From NCBI GenBank assembly GCA_031273805.1, contig JAISRE010000101.1:1-32046 (forward strand): a stretch of 32,046 bases of DNA. The letters are read 5' to 3'. Of this stretch, positions 8,928 through 17,497 are shown in pieces. How positions within the stretch are numbered: position 1 is the first letter of the stretch; every line of letters starts with the position of its first letter. A program made the translations under genes and the position numbers. Source of the DNA: Synergistaceae bacterium (GTDB lineage Bacteria > Synergistota > Synergistia > Synergistales > Synergistaceae). The notes beneath the pieces are model-generated. The model was not told the DNA's origin. It worked only from the letters and a program-made list of their open reading frames with translations, and did no database searches.

Positions 8928-9368
8928 ATGGGTAAGAATGAGGAATTATATACGTTCACCTCTTCGCTTAGGGTAAGGTACGCGGAAACGGACAAAATGG
9001 GTATAGCTTATAACGCCAATTATCTGGTGTGGTTTGAGGTGGCTAGAACGGAATTTTGCAGGAATCTTGGAAAAACATATCGTGGATGGGAGGCGCAGGG
9101 GTATTTCCTGCCTGTGATCGAGTCGTACTGTCATTTCAGATATCCGGCGAACTACGACGATCTCATAGAGCTGTACTGCCGGGCACCCATCGAGCAGATA
9201 AAACCGCACAGCATCTTATTTCAGTACAAAATAACGATTGACCGTGAGACTTTAGCTGATGGATGGACAAAACACGCTTTTGTGAACTCCGAGGGGAAAG
9301 TGTACAAAAAAAATAATCAGTTCCAGGTGTGGCTGTTGGAGGAGGGGCGGAAGCATTGCGATTCTTAA
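8928..9368 (+). CDS. Acyl-CoA thioesterase, YbgC/4-hydroxybenzoyl-CoA thioesterase (hot-dog fold)
   Basis: VRYAETDKMGIAYNANYLVWFEVARTEFCRNLG...; ATG at 8928 after GAGAGGTAAAGG. Confidence 0.9.
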   Translation: MGKNEELYTFTSSLRVRYAETDKMGIAYNANYLVWFEVARTEFCRNLGKTYRGWEAQGYFLPVIESYCHFRYPANYDDLIELYCRAPIEQIKPHSILFQYKITIDRETLADGWTKHAFVNSEGKVYKKNNQFQVWLLEEGRKHCDS

Positions 9369-9841
9369 AGCGCGCATTCACCCTTGCCGAGGTTTCGATA
9401 GCCCTGTCTCTTCTGATGGCGCTTACCGCGTTTTTGACGATAACAGGCGCCTCCGCTGTCAATAAATATGGGGATCCCCACTCTGAATACAGAATAGCTT
9501 TAGAGGTGCAGACAGCTGCCGGGTGGATTGAAAATATGCTGAAGAGAGCATTGATCTTTCGCCAGGATGTTAAGCTGATAGTGCCCAGCAACGTGCCGTC
9601 GTCAAATCTTAGATTCCTTTGGACACTTTCCAATCACTCTGTAAAGTTCAGCTCCGAGAACATTGAGTTTCGGTCTGTCTCCGCGATCAGCACCCACGCT
9701 TACAGTAATTCTTTCCAGACATTGACTCCGGCGCTCACTCTGTGCGTTTTCAAAAAAGGCGTGGACGGTATAAGAAAAATTACCGATTGGCGGATTTCTG
9801 TCTCAGCATACGGACTGGTCAGAGCGTATCAAGCCGCTTGA
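9356..9841 (+). CDS. Prepilin-type N-terminal cleavage/methylation protein (pseudopilin-like)
   Basis: From TTG 9356 (GGAGGAGGGG upstream): MRFLKRA|FTLAEVSIALSLLMALTAFLTIT, a class III prepilin signal followed by a hydrophobic helix. Confidence 0.65.
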   Translation: MRFLKRAFTLAEVSIALSLLMALTAFLTITGASAVNKYGDPHSEYRIALEVQTAAGWIENMLKRALIFRQDVKLIVPSNVPSSNLRFLWTLSNHSVKFSSENIEFRSVSAISTHAYSNSFQTLTPALTLCVFKKGVDGIRKITDWRISVSAYGLVRAYQAA

Positions 9842-9974
9842 CTATATCTAAAACGAGATGTAGGATTAATCCAATGAACCTCTGATTTAATGACCTGATG
9901 AACAAATCTACTATATTTCACTATATGGTGCTTCTGGAAAAAATAACAGGTGAACAAAAAGGTGGCGTCGTATC

Positions 9975-10334
9975 ATGAAAAACATGAAAAGATCAGGTTT
10001 GCTTCTGATATCGGTACTCTGTTTGGTGTTTTGCGGCGCGAGCGTTGCGTTTTCTCATCCTCCAAAAGAAATAAGTCTCTTGTGGAAGCCGGAAGGGGTT
10101 CTCTCGGTCAAAGTTGCGCATTTGGTCGACAATCCAGAGAAGCACTATGTTTTCCGCATAATAGTATATGTCAATGATAAGATCACCGCTGAGAGGGAAT
10201 ACAAATCCCAACAGAGCGCCGAGGCATTGACAGATAGTTTTTCACTCGGAGCTCTCCCAAGCGGGACCAATATAAAGGTCGAAGCGCGTTGCATCATAAT
10301 GGGCTCGGCTGTTTCCTCAATCGTGGTTCCTTAG
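9975..10334 (+). CDS. Small secreted/periplasmic protein, possible Ig-like (desulfoferrodoxin-like?) domain
   Basis: Signal peptide MKNMKRSGLLLISVLCLVFCGASVAFS then HPPKEISLLWKPEGVLSVKVAHLVDNPEKHYVFRIIVYVNDK...; beta-rich pattern with HPP and NPEKHY motifs. Confidence 0.6.
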   Translation: MKNMKRSGLLLISVLCLVFCGASVAFSHPPKEISLLWKPEGVLSVKVAHLVDNPEKHYVFRIIVYVNDKITAEREYKSQQSAEALTDSFSLGALPSGTNIKVEARCIIMGSAVSSIVVP

Positions 10335-11210
10335 CCCCCATATCTGAATCAGCATATTCGACGTGAATATCAGAATGCAGCCTGTGATTTCCCGCGACGA
10401 GAGAGTCTCGCCTAAAATCACCCATCCTGTGAGCACGGCAAAGACCGATTCCAGGCTCATTATGAGGGACGCCGCAACTGGATTTACATCCTTCTGTCCG
10501 AGTATCTGAAATGTGTAGGCCAGGCCGCTCGAAAGCACGCCGGTGTACAGGATCGGCGCCCACGCGGAGATTATGGCCGATAACTCCGGCTGCTCGAAGA
10601 TGAACGCTGCCGCAAAAGCGATGGCGCCGCACACGAAGAACTGGATGCAGGAGAGTTTTACCCCATCGACTATCGGGGAGTAGCGGTCTATGACCAGTAT
10701 GTGAACGGCGTAAAAAAACGCGCAGCCCAGTGTATATACGTCGCCTTTGTTGAGGGAGACGGCTTCGCTGACGCAGAGCATGTACATACCGATAACCGCT
10801 GCCGCCACACAGCACCAGGTGAACAGAGGGCTTTTTCTGCCGATGAAAAGCCCCAGTATGGGTACTATCACGATGTAAAGCGTCGTGATGAATCCGGACT
10901 TGCCGACGGTGGTGTATATTATGCCCACCTGCTGCAGGATAGTGCAGACGAACAGTATGACGCCGCAATATAAACCGCCGAGCAGGAGGGCGTTCGGATG
11001 AGAGTTTTCCTCAACCTGCTCTCTGTTCCTGCGGAAGAGGCTGTTTATCCATATGGCAGGCAGCAGAGAGACGCCACCCACGGCGAACCTCACCGCTATG
11101 AAGGTCACAGGCCCGACATGGTCCATTCCAAAGCGTTGGGCCACAAAGGCAGTTCCCCATATAAAGGCTGTAATCATAAGCATCGTCATTCCGCGCAACT
11201 GTTTTCCCAT
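10317..11210 (-). CDS. EamA/DMT-family transporter
   Basis: About 10 hydrophobic segments; MTMLMITAFIWGTAFVAQRFGMDHVGPVTFIAVRFAVGG and second-half EamA repeat LSSGLAYTFQILGQKDVNPVAASLIMSLESVFAVLTGWVILGE. Start at 11210 (MGKQLRG) with GGAG upstream preferred over 11303. Confidence 0.9.
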   Translation of the reverse strand: MGKQLRGMTMLMITAFIWGTAFVAQRFGMDHVGPVTFIAVRFAVGGVSLLPAIWINSLFRRNREQVEENSHPNALLLGGLYCGVILFVCTILQQVGIIYTTVGKSGFITTLYIVIVPILGLFIGRKSPLFTWCCVAAAVIGMYMLCVSEAVSLNKGDVYTLGCAFFYAVHILVIDRYSPIVDGVKLSCIQFFVCGAIAFAAAFIFEQPELSAIISAWAPILYTGVLSSGLAYTFQILGQKDVNPVAASLIMSLESVFAVLTGWVILGETLSSREITGCILIFTSNMLIQIWGLRNHD

Positions 11211-11389
11211 AAAAAACTCCATTTCACCCGAAGGACATTTAATCTGCGTCTCCATAACCCATTCATCCACGCATATAAACATACATATGCCATATAATAG
11301 CACGTTGATAGCGCTTCATGATTATTGTAAAAATGTCGCGGAAGACGGGGCAATGAAGAAATCATTCTTGCATATGCATATTTACGATA

Positions 11390-11417
11390 TTGATATTGGC
11401 AGGGAATTAAGTATAAT
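11390..11417 (+). promoter_or_regulatory. Sigma70-type promoter for the HtrA gene
   Basis: TTGATA (11390-11395) - N16 - TATAAT (11412-11417), 39 nt upstream of ATG 11457. Confidence 0.6.
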
Positions 11418-11456
11418 GAGCCCACCTGTGGGTAAACATCTGGAGGTGTAAAGGTA

Positions 11457-12935
11457 ATGACAAGAAACAATAAAGTTCTGGTGGGGATCATACTGTTGTT
11501 ATTGGTAGGGTTGTCAGTTTCTTTTGCAGGCGACAAGGATGATCTTGCCGCAGCAAAGGGCGCGCTGACGGCTGTTCAGGTGGCGGCGGCTCCACGCGCA
11601 GGAGACGACGTATACACAAACAACCCGGTGGTCAAGATAGCGTCTGATTGTTCTCCGGCGGTGGTGAATATCGACACGGAGACGATGGTGACTCGCAGGG
11701 CAAATCCATTTGCGGACGATCCATTCTTCAGGGAGTTCTTCGGGCAGGAGTTTGAGAGATTCAACCGCGCTGTGCCGATGCGCGGCAAGGGATCGGGATT
11801 TATCGTGGACAAGGCGGGATATATTCTGACAAATAACCACGTGGTCGAGGGAGCGGACAAGATTACCGTCACCATGATGGACGGCAGGCATTTCGAAGCC
11901 GATTTGATCGGCAAGGACCCGACGTTTGATCTTGCTGTCATTCAGATCAAGGCGGACGACGTTCCGGTGCTGACGCTCGGGGACTCCGACGCGGCGGAAA
12001 TCGGGGAGTGGGTAGTTGCGATAGGCAATCCACACGGCTTTGAGAACAGCGTTACGGCAGGAATAATATCCGCCAAGAATCGAACTCTTCAGGCCGGTAA
12101 CATCAACTTCCAGGGATTCATGCAGACCGATGCCGCAATTAATCCTGGCAACAGCGGAGGGCCTCTGATCAACCTCAAGGGCGAGGTGGTCGCGATCAAC
12201 ACGGCAATAGTTCCCTATGCTCAAGGTATAGGCTTTGCGGTACCTGTCAATATGGCAAAGCAGATCATGAGAGACCTCATTGAAAACGGCGAAGTTAAGA
12301 GAGGGTGGCTGGGGATAATGCTGCAGGACCTCACTCCGGGTTTCGCCGAGACCTACAACGTTCCGGTCGATGAGGGGGCAATAATTGCGGATGTGGCGCC
12401 CAAGTCTCCAGCGGATGCGGCAGGACTGAAGCGCGGAGACGCGATATCGGCCATCGACGGGCAGACTATCAAGTCAAGCCAGGACGTGGTTCTCTATATC
12501 CGCAACAAACTCACGGGGGATCGCGTATCGGTGGAGATATATCGCAACGGAAGGAAGCAGACGATTCGAGTTCGGCTTGGGACAGCCTCTCAGTCGGACG
12601 CAAACAGAGGCGGTGAGAGGCGTGTCAGACCTCGTGAGCGCGATGCGGCGAACGAATCCTCCCGCATCGGGGCATCGGTTAGCGAGATCACGCCGGAGCT
12701 GAAGGATCGCTATGAGTTCTCATCCGACGAGGGCCTCGTGGTCCTGAGTGTGGAGAGAGGTTCCGTGGCGGCTGAAATCGGATTAAAAGCGGGAGATCTG
12801 ATTCTGGAGGTCAATCGCAAAAAGATCAACAGAGTATCGGAGTGGGAGAGAACCGTGAGCGACAACCCCGACACCTTGGTGCTGCTGCTGCAGAGAGATG
12901 GGCAGACTCTGTTCCTCACATATAAGAAGCAGTAA
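11457..12935 (+). CDS. degP: HtrA/DegP-family periplasmic serine protease with two PDZ domains
   Basis: Signal peptide; GSGFIVDKAGYILTNNHVVEGADKITV; QTDAAINPGNSGGPLINLKGEVVAINTAI; two PDZ segments. Confidence 0.93.
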   Translation: MTRNNKVLVGIILLLLVGLSVSFAGDKDDLAAAKGALTAVQVAAAPRAGDDVYTNNPVVKIASDCSPAVVNIDTETMVTRRANPFADDPFFREFFGQEFERFNRAVPMRGKGSGFIVDKAGYILTNNHVVEGADKITVTMMDGRHFEADLIGKDPTFDLAVIQIKADDVPVLTLGDSDAAEIGEWVVAIGNPHGFENSVTAGIISAKNRTLQAGNINFQGFMQTDAAINPGNSGGPLINLKGEVVAINTAIVPYAQGIGFAVPVNMAKQIMRDLIENGEVKRGWLGIMLQDLTPGFAETYNVPVDEGAIIADVAPKSPADAAGLKRGDAISAIDGQTIKSSQDVVLYIRNKLTGDRVSVEIYRNGRKQTIRVRLGTASQSDANRGGERRVRPRERDAANESSRIGASVSEITPELKDRYEFSSDEGLVVLSVERGSVAAEIGLKAGDLILEVNRKKINRVSEWERTVSDNPDTLVLLLQRDGQTLFLTYKKQ

Positions 12936-12966
12936 GACTCTCCGTCTGAAAAAAGTATAAAAACGC

Positions 12967-13009
12967 AAAAACCGCGTCGCAGCGCTTGAGCATTGCGGCG
13001 CGGTTTTTT
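12967..13009 (+). terminator. Rho-independent terminator downstream of the HtrA gene
   Basis: aaaaaccgcg-t-cgca ... tgcg-g-cgcggttttt stem followed by T run. Confidence 0.85.
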
Positions 13010-13076
13010 GCGTATTGCCCGCTTATGACCCTATATAATTGTGCTTCAAGTGATAAAATAATAAAATGACAAGCGA

Positions 13077-15077
13077 GTGTCACCAAGAACGGTTCTACTT
13101 GAGAGGGGATTGACGAGATTGGAATCCGCATCAAAGCACAAAGAAGATAAAAAACTTGACGGGCTTCGCAATTTTTCAGCAGAGGTCCTGACTGATGAGC
13201 AGGCTGCCATATTGGAGGCAATAGCAAAAAAATGCAGATTCGACGCGGTTCTTATGACCTGGATCGCAAAGAGCGGACACCCAGCGGGCTCGCTTTCAAG
13301 CATGGACATATATAACATCCTTCTCGCGACACTCGATCTCACCCCGGAGAATTGCAGCCGTTTGAAACATGACAGAATGCTGTCGAGTCACGGACACACG
13401 TCGCCTGGAGTCTACGCGGCTCTTGCGGGATGGGGTTTTTTTGACAGGGATGACGTCGTCCCGAACTTCCGCAGGGCCGGCAGCCCATATCAGGGGCACG
13501 TCGAGCGCTCTGTTTGGGGTGTGGACTGGGGCACCGGCAACCTCGGCCAGGGTCTTGCCGCCGGAGTCGGATTTGCCATAGCGGACAGGACATGCGGCAG
13601 AAAGTCGAGAGTCGTCGTCGTTATGGGGGACGGAGAACAGCCAAAAGGAGAAAACGCGGAGGCCAGGAGAATAGCGGCGAAAGAGGGATTATCCTCCCTG
13701 ACGGCGCTGATAGATTACAACCATATTCAGATCTCCGGCGCAATAGAGGACGTCATGCCCGCCGATATCCGCGCCCTCTGGGCGGCTGACGGGTGGAAGG
13801 TATTGGAGTGCTCCGGGCACGATTACGTGGAGCTGTATTCCGCATTGAAGCGCGCCGACGCGTCGTCAAAGCCTGTCGTAATACTGTGCGGCACAGTAAT
13901 GGGCAAGGGAGTGTCTTTCATGGAGGGAACCCATGAATATCATGGGAAGGCCCCGTCGGACGATTTGATGCTGCTCGCGGCGTCGGAGCTGGGATTCGAC
14001 CGGTCTGAGATGGACAGGATGAAATCCCTGCGGAGCTCGCCGCTTCCAGTAGGGCGTGATATCCCGAGGATCGAGCCGTCTCTTGAACTCGGCGAGCCCG
14101 TAATCTACACGGCTGAGGATAAACGGGACAACAGGGGAGCGTTCGGGGCGGCATTGACCGATGTCGCCGCTAAGAATTACGGTGTCGCTGGCCGGACGCC
14201 CATTATAGCATTCGACTGCGATCTGGCCGGGTCAGTTAAGCTGGACAGTTTCATGAAGCAGTTCCCGGAACGATTCATACAGGCTGGTATTCAGGAGCAC
14301 TCGGTGGCTGCGGCTGCGGGCGCGGCTTCGACGGCAGGCGTCGTCTCTGTGTGGGCTGACTTCGGAGTGTTCGGAATCGATGAAGCGTACAATCAGCAGA
14401 GGTTGAATGACATAAATGAAGCTCAGATCAAGACTGTCCTGACTCATGTGGGTCTCGACGTGGGCGAAGACGGGATGACTCACCAGTGTATCGACTACTT
14501 GGGGTTGCCTCGCAATACGTTTGGCTGGAAGGTGGTTGTGCCGGCAGATCCGAACCAGACAGACCGCGCGACGAGGTGGATGCTGAATGAACCGGGAAAT
14601 GTGTGCCTCGCGATGGGACGCAGTGTGCTGCCTGTCCTGCTGAAAGACGACGGAACCCCATTTTTTGACGATAGATACGTTTATCGTTATGGCGAGATAG
14701 ACGTCCTGCGAGGAGGTAAGGACGCTACGATACTCGCGATGGGGCACCTGGCGGGGACCGCGTTGAAGGCGTCTGAGTTACTGGTTGCGCGCGGAATCAG
14801 CGCGCAGGTGCTGCACTCGTCCTCTCCTCTCGGTATTGACCGCGACGAATTGATCTCGATGCTAGGTGAGCTGCCGCTCGTGACCTGCGAGGATCATCAT
14901 GCCGATACCGGGCTCGGCGCAATAATCGCGCTCCATTTAGCCAGATCGGGAGTTGCGCTCAAGATGAAGAATCTTGGCGTCACGCGCTACGGAGAATCCG
15001 GCGCGTCAAATGAGGTAATGGCGCGAATGGGGCTCTCCGCGGAAAATATTGCGGCTGCAGTGGAGTCGCTGTTGTAG
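13077..15077 (+). CDS. Transketolase-family protein (full length, divergent)
   Basis: TPP-binding half (GTGNLGQGLAAGVGFA, VVVMGDGEQPKGENAEARRIAAKEGLSSLTALIDYN), pyrimidine-binding half (FIQAGIQEHSVAAAAGAASTAGVVSVWADFGVF) and C-terminal domain. Start uncertain: GTG 13077, TTG 13110 or TTG 13119. Confidence 0.88.
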   Translation: MSPRTVLLERGLTRLESASKHKEDKKLDGLRNFSAEVLTDEQAAILEAIAKKCRFDAVLMTWIAKSGHPAGSLSSMDIYNILLATLDLTPENCSRLKHDRMLSSHGHTSPGVYAALAGWGFFDRDDVVPNFRRAGSPYQGHVERSVWGVDWGTGNLGQGLAAGVGFAIADRTCGRKSRVVVVMGDGEQPKGENAEARRIAAKEGLSSLTALIDYNHIQISGAIEDVMPADIRALWAADGWKVLECSGHDYVELYSALKRADASSKPVVILCGTVMGKGVSFMEGTHEYHGKAPSDDLMLLAASELGFDRSEMDRMKSLRSSPLPVGRDIPRIEPSLELGEPVIYTAEDKRDNRGAFGAALTDVAAKNYGVAGRTPIIAFDCDLAGSVKLDSFMKQFPERFIQAGIQEHSVAAAAGAASTAGVVSVWADFGVFGIDEAYNQQRLNDINEAQIKTVLTHVGLDVGEDGMTHQCIDYLGLPRNTFGWKVVVPADPNQTDRATRWMLNEPGNVCLAMGRSVLPVLLKDDGTPFFDDRYVYRYGEIDVLRGGKDATILAMGHLAGTALKASELLVARGISAQVLHSSSPLGIDRDELISMLGELPLVTCEDHHADTGLGAIIALHLARSGVALKMKNLGVTRYGESGASNEVMARMGLSAENIAAAVESLL

Positions 15078-15899
15078 ATGCTGTCGCCGGGAGATCTCAT
15101 ACTTCTATGGTCCCCTGCCAAGGGGGACAGTTTTCTGGTGAGGCTGACGCCCGGATCCACGCAGGGAAGCCATCTGGGGCAGATGAAGCACGACGACATA
15201 ATAGGCATGGAGTTCGGGGAGATTATAAGCACCAACAAGGGATCTCCGTTCTTTATCCTGCGCCCGACTGTCGGTGAGTACACGCGGAGGATTAAGAGGC
15301 AGACTCAGGTGATATTCCCCAAGGACAGCGGATTTATCATACAGCATCTCAACTTCGGGCCGGGGTCCACAGTCGTAGAGTGCGGCACTGGCTCTGGTGG
15401 GCTTGCCTGCGTTTTCGCTCACTTCGTCGGGGATAACGGCAGAGTGGTGTCCTATGACAGACGCGAGGAGTTTTCAAGGCTGGCGGAGAGCAATGCGGAG
15501 CGATGGGGCGTTCGCCATAGAATCGAGTTTAAGACGAGGGATATCTGGAACGGCTTTGACGAGCGTGACGCGGACGCGCTCTTTCTCGATGTACAGAACC
15601 CTTGGGATTTTATAGGCGCCGCGCACGAGGCTCTGGCCTGCGGACACCGTCTGGGTATGCTGGTGCCAACATTCAACCAGATAGAAAAAGCGCTGGTTGC
15701 CCTGTCTGATTTTGGATTTGTGGATGTTCAGGTGCTCGAGCTCCTGATGCGCTACTTCAAGACGGATCCGCGCAGAATAAGGCCAGACGACACGATGACA
15801 GCCCATACCGGGTTTCTGATATTCGCGGCTAAAGCATGCCGCTTGCCGGCGCCTGAGAGTTCGGGGGATGAACCGGCGCCGGAGGTAAAAGACGGATGA
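15078..15899 (+). CDS. trmI: tRNA (adenine-N1)-methyltransferase, TrmI-like
   Basis: N-terminal TrmI-like domain, PKDSGFIIQHLNFGPGSTVVECGTGSGGLACVFAHFVGDNGRVVSYDRREEF (SAM motif), DALFLDVQNPWDFIGAAHEAL. Confidence 0.85.
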   Translation: MLSPGDLILLWSPAKGDSFLVRLTPGSTQGSHLGQMKHDDIIGMEFGEIISTNKGSPFFILRPTVGEYTRRIKRQTQVIFPKDSGFIIQHLNFGPGSTVVECGTGSGGLACVFAHFVGDNGRVVSYDRREEFSRLAESNAERWGVRHRIEFKTRDIWNGFDERDADALFLDVQNPWDFIGAAHEALACGHRLGMLVPTFNQIEKALVALSDFGFVDVQVLELLMRYFKTDPRRIRPDDTMTAHTGFLIFAAKACRLPAPESSGDEPAPEVKDG

Positions 15900-16486
15900 C
15901 CGGTTGTATGGGCGGCGCCTCGGTTTTGCTTCACATATGCTGCGCGCCGGACGCCACGGTTCCGTGGCCTGCTTTGCGCGACGCGGGATTTGAGGTTGAC
16001 GGTTTTTTCTGCGGCGACAACATACATCCCGAGAGAGAGTGGGAGCTCAGGCGTGACTCGGTAATCTTGCTGGCTGAAAAGCTTGGCGGGCGCGTCGAAA
16101 TAGCTCCGTACAATCCTGATTTATGGTTCGGCAGGGCGAGCGCTTTGAGCTGGGTTCCTGAGGGAGGGGAACGATGTCGCGTGTGTTTTCGTATGCAGCT
16201 CGATATGGCCTCGGAGTTTGCAAAAGCGCACGGGTACGGGTATCTATGTACCACGCTTACGACAAGTCCTCATAAGGACCCTTTATTGATTAACGCAATT
16301 GGCGAGGAAGCGTCGTCACGCATAGGGGTGAAGTGGTTGTCACGTGTATGGAGGAAGAACGATGGTTTCAGGCTGTCGGTCGAGAGAAGCAGGGAGATGG
16401 GCTTATACAGGCAGAGGTACTGTGGGTGCGTATATAGCGTAAGAGAGCTTGTTGCCCCAATGGAGAGCGTATCAGGTGAATTCTGA
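15896..16486 (+). CDS. queH: Epoxyqueuosine reductase QueH (DUF208)
   Basis: LLHICCAPDATVPWPALRDAGFEVDGFFCGDNIHPEREWELRRDS..., CRVCFRMQLDMA, TTLTTSPHKD, RQRYCGCVYS; ATG overlaps the upstream TGA. Confidence 0.9.
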   Translation: MTGCMGGASVLLHICCAPDATVPWPALRDAGFEVDGFFCGDNIHPEREWELRRDSVILLAEKLGGRVEIAPYNPDLWFGRASALSWVPEGGERCRVCFRMQLDMASEFAKAHGYGYLCTTLTTSPHKDPLLINAIGEEASSRIGVKWLSRVWRKNDGFRLSVERSREMGLYRQRYCGCVYSVRELVAPMESVSGEF

Positions 16487-17492
16487 GGATAACGCGCTTT
16501 TTGATAATGGCGCCGGAGAAAATATGCCCTCTGGCAAACTCGCGCCGGACGCGCTTGAGCGTGTTGTTCTGTACGCAACAGGGGCGCGTCGGTCCGAGGT
16601 TTTGATAGGGCCGGCTGTGGGTGAGGATGCGTCGGTCATAAGGTGGCCCGAGGGTAAACTATTGGTGTTCGCGTCCGATCCGATCGTTGGCGCTTTGCGC
16701 GGCGCAGGGAGGTTGCTGGTTCGCGTTAACGTCAACGACATAGCGTCAAAGGGAGGAGAGCCCGCCTACATCGCCGTTACGATAATACTTCCTCCGGCAA
16801 TGGGTGAAGCTGCCGTAGCGTCCATAATGCGCGAGATCCATGAGGAGTGCCTGGAGGCGGGCATCGCCATAGTGGGAGGTCACACCGAGTTTAATGACTT
16901 TTACGAGCGCCCGGTTTTGAGCGCTGCTCTTATAGGTACGGCCGACAGGGTGTTGAGGGCAGAAGATGTGAAGCGCGGACACGCTATTTATGTCACTAAA
17001 CACGTGGGCATAGAGGGTATGGCAATTTTGGCGTCCGACAGACCGGATCTGTTGAAAGCTGTGTTCTCCGACGGTGAGATATCCCAAATGCAGGGGTGGA
17101 TGGAGCACGCGTCGGTTTTGCCTGAGTCGCGTCTGCTGCGTGATTATGTCTCCTTCATGCACGATCCAACGGAGGGAGGATTTCTCGGAGGATTGAGCGA
17201 AATTTCCAGATTGACCGGTCTCTCGTCTGACACAGATAGAAATGCCATCCCCATTCACGAATTTACGCTGCGCGCGGCGAAGTCACTTGGCTTTGATCCG
17301 CTCCGTCTCGTCGCCTCCGGCAGCATGATAGCAGTCGTTCCGGACGATAAAACATCGTTCGTCGAGGCTCTTTTCAAAGATTCGCATATCTCCATTACGC
17401 GCGTCGGCCGCATGGGGGAGAGGGGAAACAAGACTCCGCACGAGGAGTCCAGGGAGGAATTGTGGTCTATCCTGAGGCGTGAGAGGTTATAG
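16476..17492 (+). CDS. AIR synthase-related / HypE-like protein
   Basis: GPAVGEDASVIRWPEGKLLVFASDPIVG, VRVNVNDIASKGGEPAYIAVTIILPP, IAIVGGHTEFND, HDPTEGGFLGGLSEISRLTG. Start GTG 16476 or ATG 16524 is uncertain. Confidence 0.82.
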   Translation: MNSEDNALFDNGAGENMPSGKLAPDALERVVLYATGARRSEVLIGPAVGEDASVIRWPEGKLLVFASDPIVGALRGAGRLLVRVNVNDIASKGGEPAYIAVTIILPPAMGEAAVASIMREIHEECLEAGIAIVGGHTEFNDFYERPVLSAALIGTADRVLRAEDVKRGHAIYVTKHVGIEGMAILASDRPDLLKAVFSDGEISQMQGWMEHASVLPESRLLRDYVSFMHDPTEGGFLGGLSEISRLTGLSSDTDRNAIPIHEFTLRAAKSLGFDPLRLVASGSMIAVVPDDKTSFVEALFKDSHISITRVGRMGERGNKTPHEESREELWSILRRERL

Positions 17493-17497
17493 AAGAG

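Noticed and set aside
10701-11451. Plus-strand ORFs at 10701-10973, 10998-11297 and 11053-11451
   Set aside because: Antisense to the EamA transporter, with no domain-like sequence or good RBS.
13034-13039. TATAAT upstream of the transketolase gene as a promoter
   Set aside because: Good -10 hexamer but no matching -35 at proper spacing and no extended -10 TG; left uncalled.
15920-15960. QueH 'CCAPDA' lacking the third cysteine of CCxPC
   Set aside because: CCxPDA variants are common in the DUF208/QueH family and the later C..C cysteines are present.
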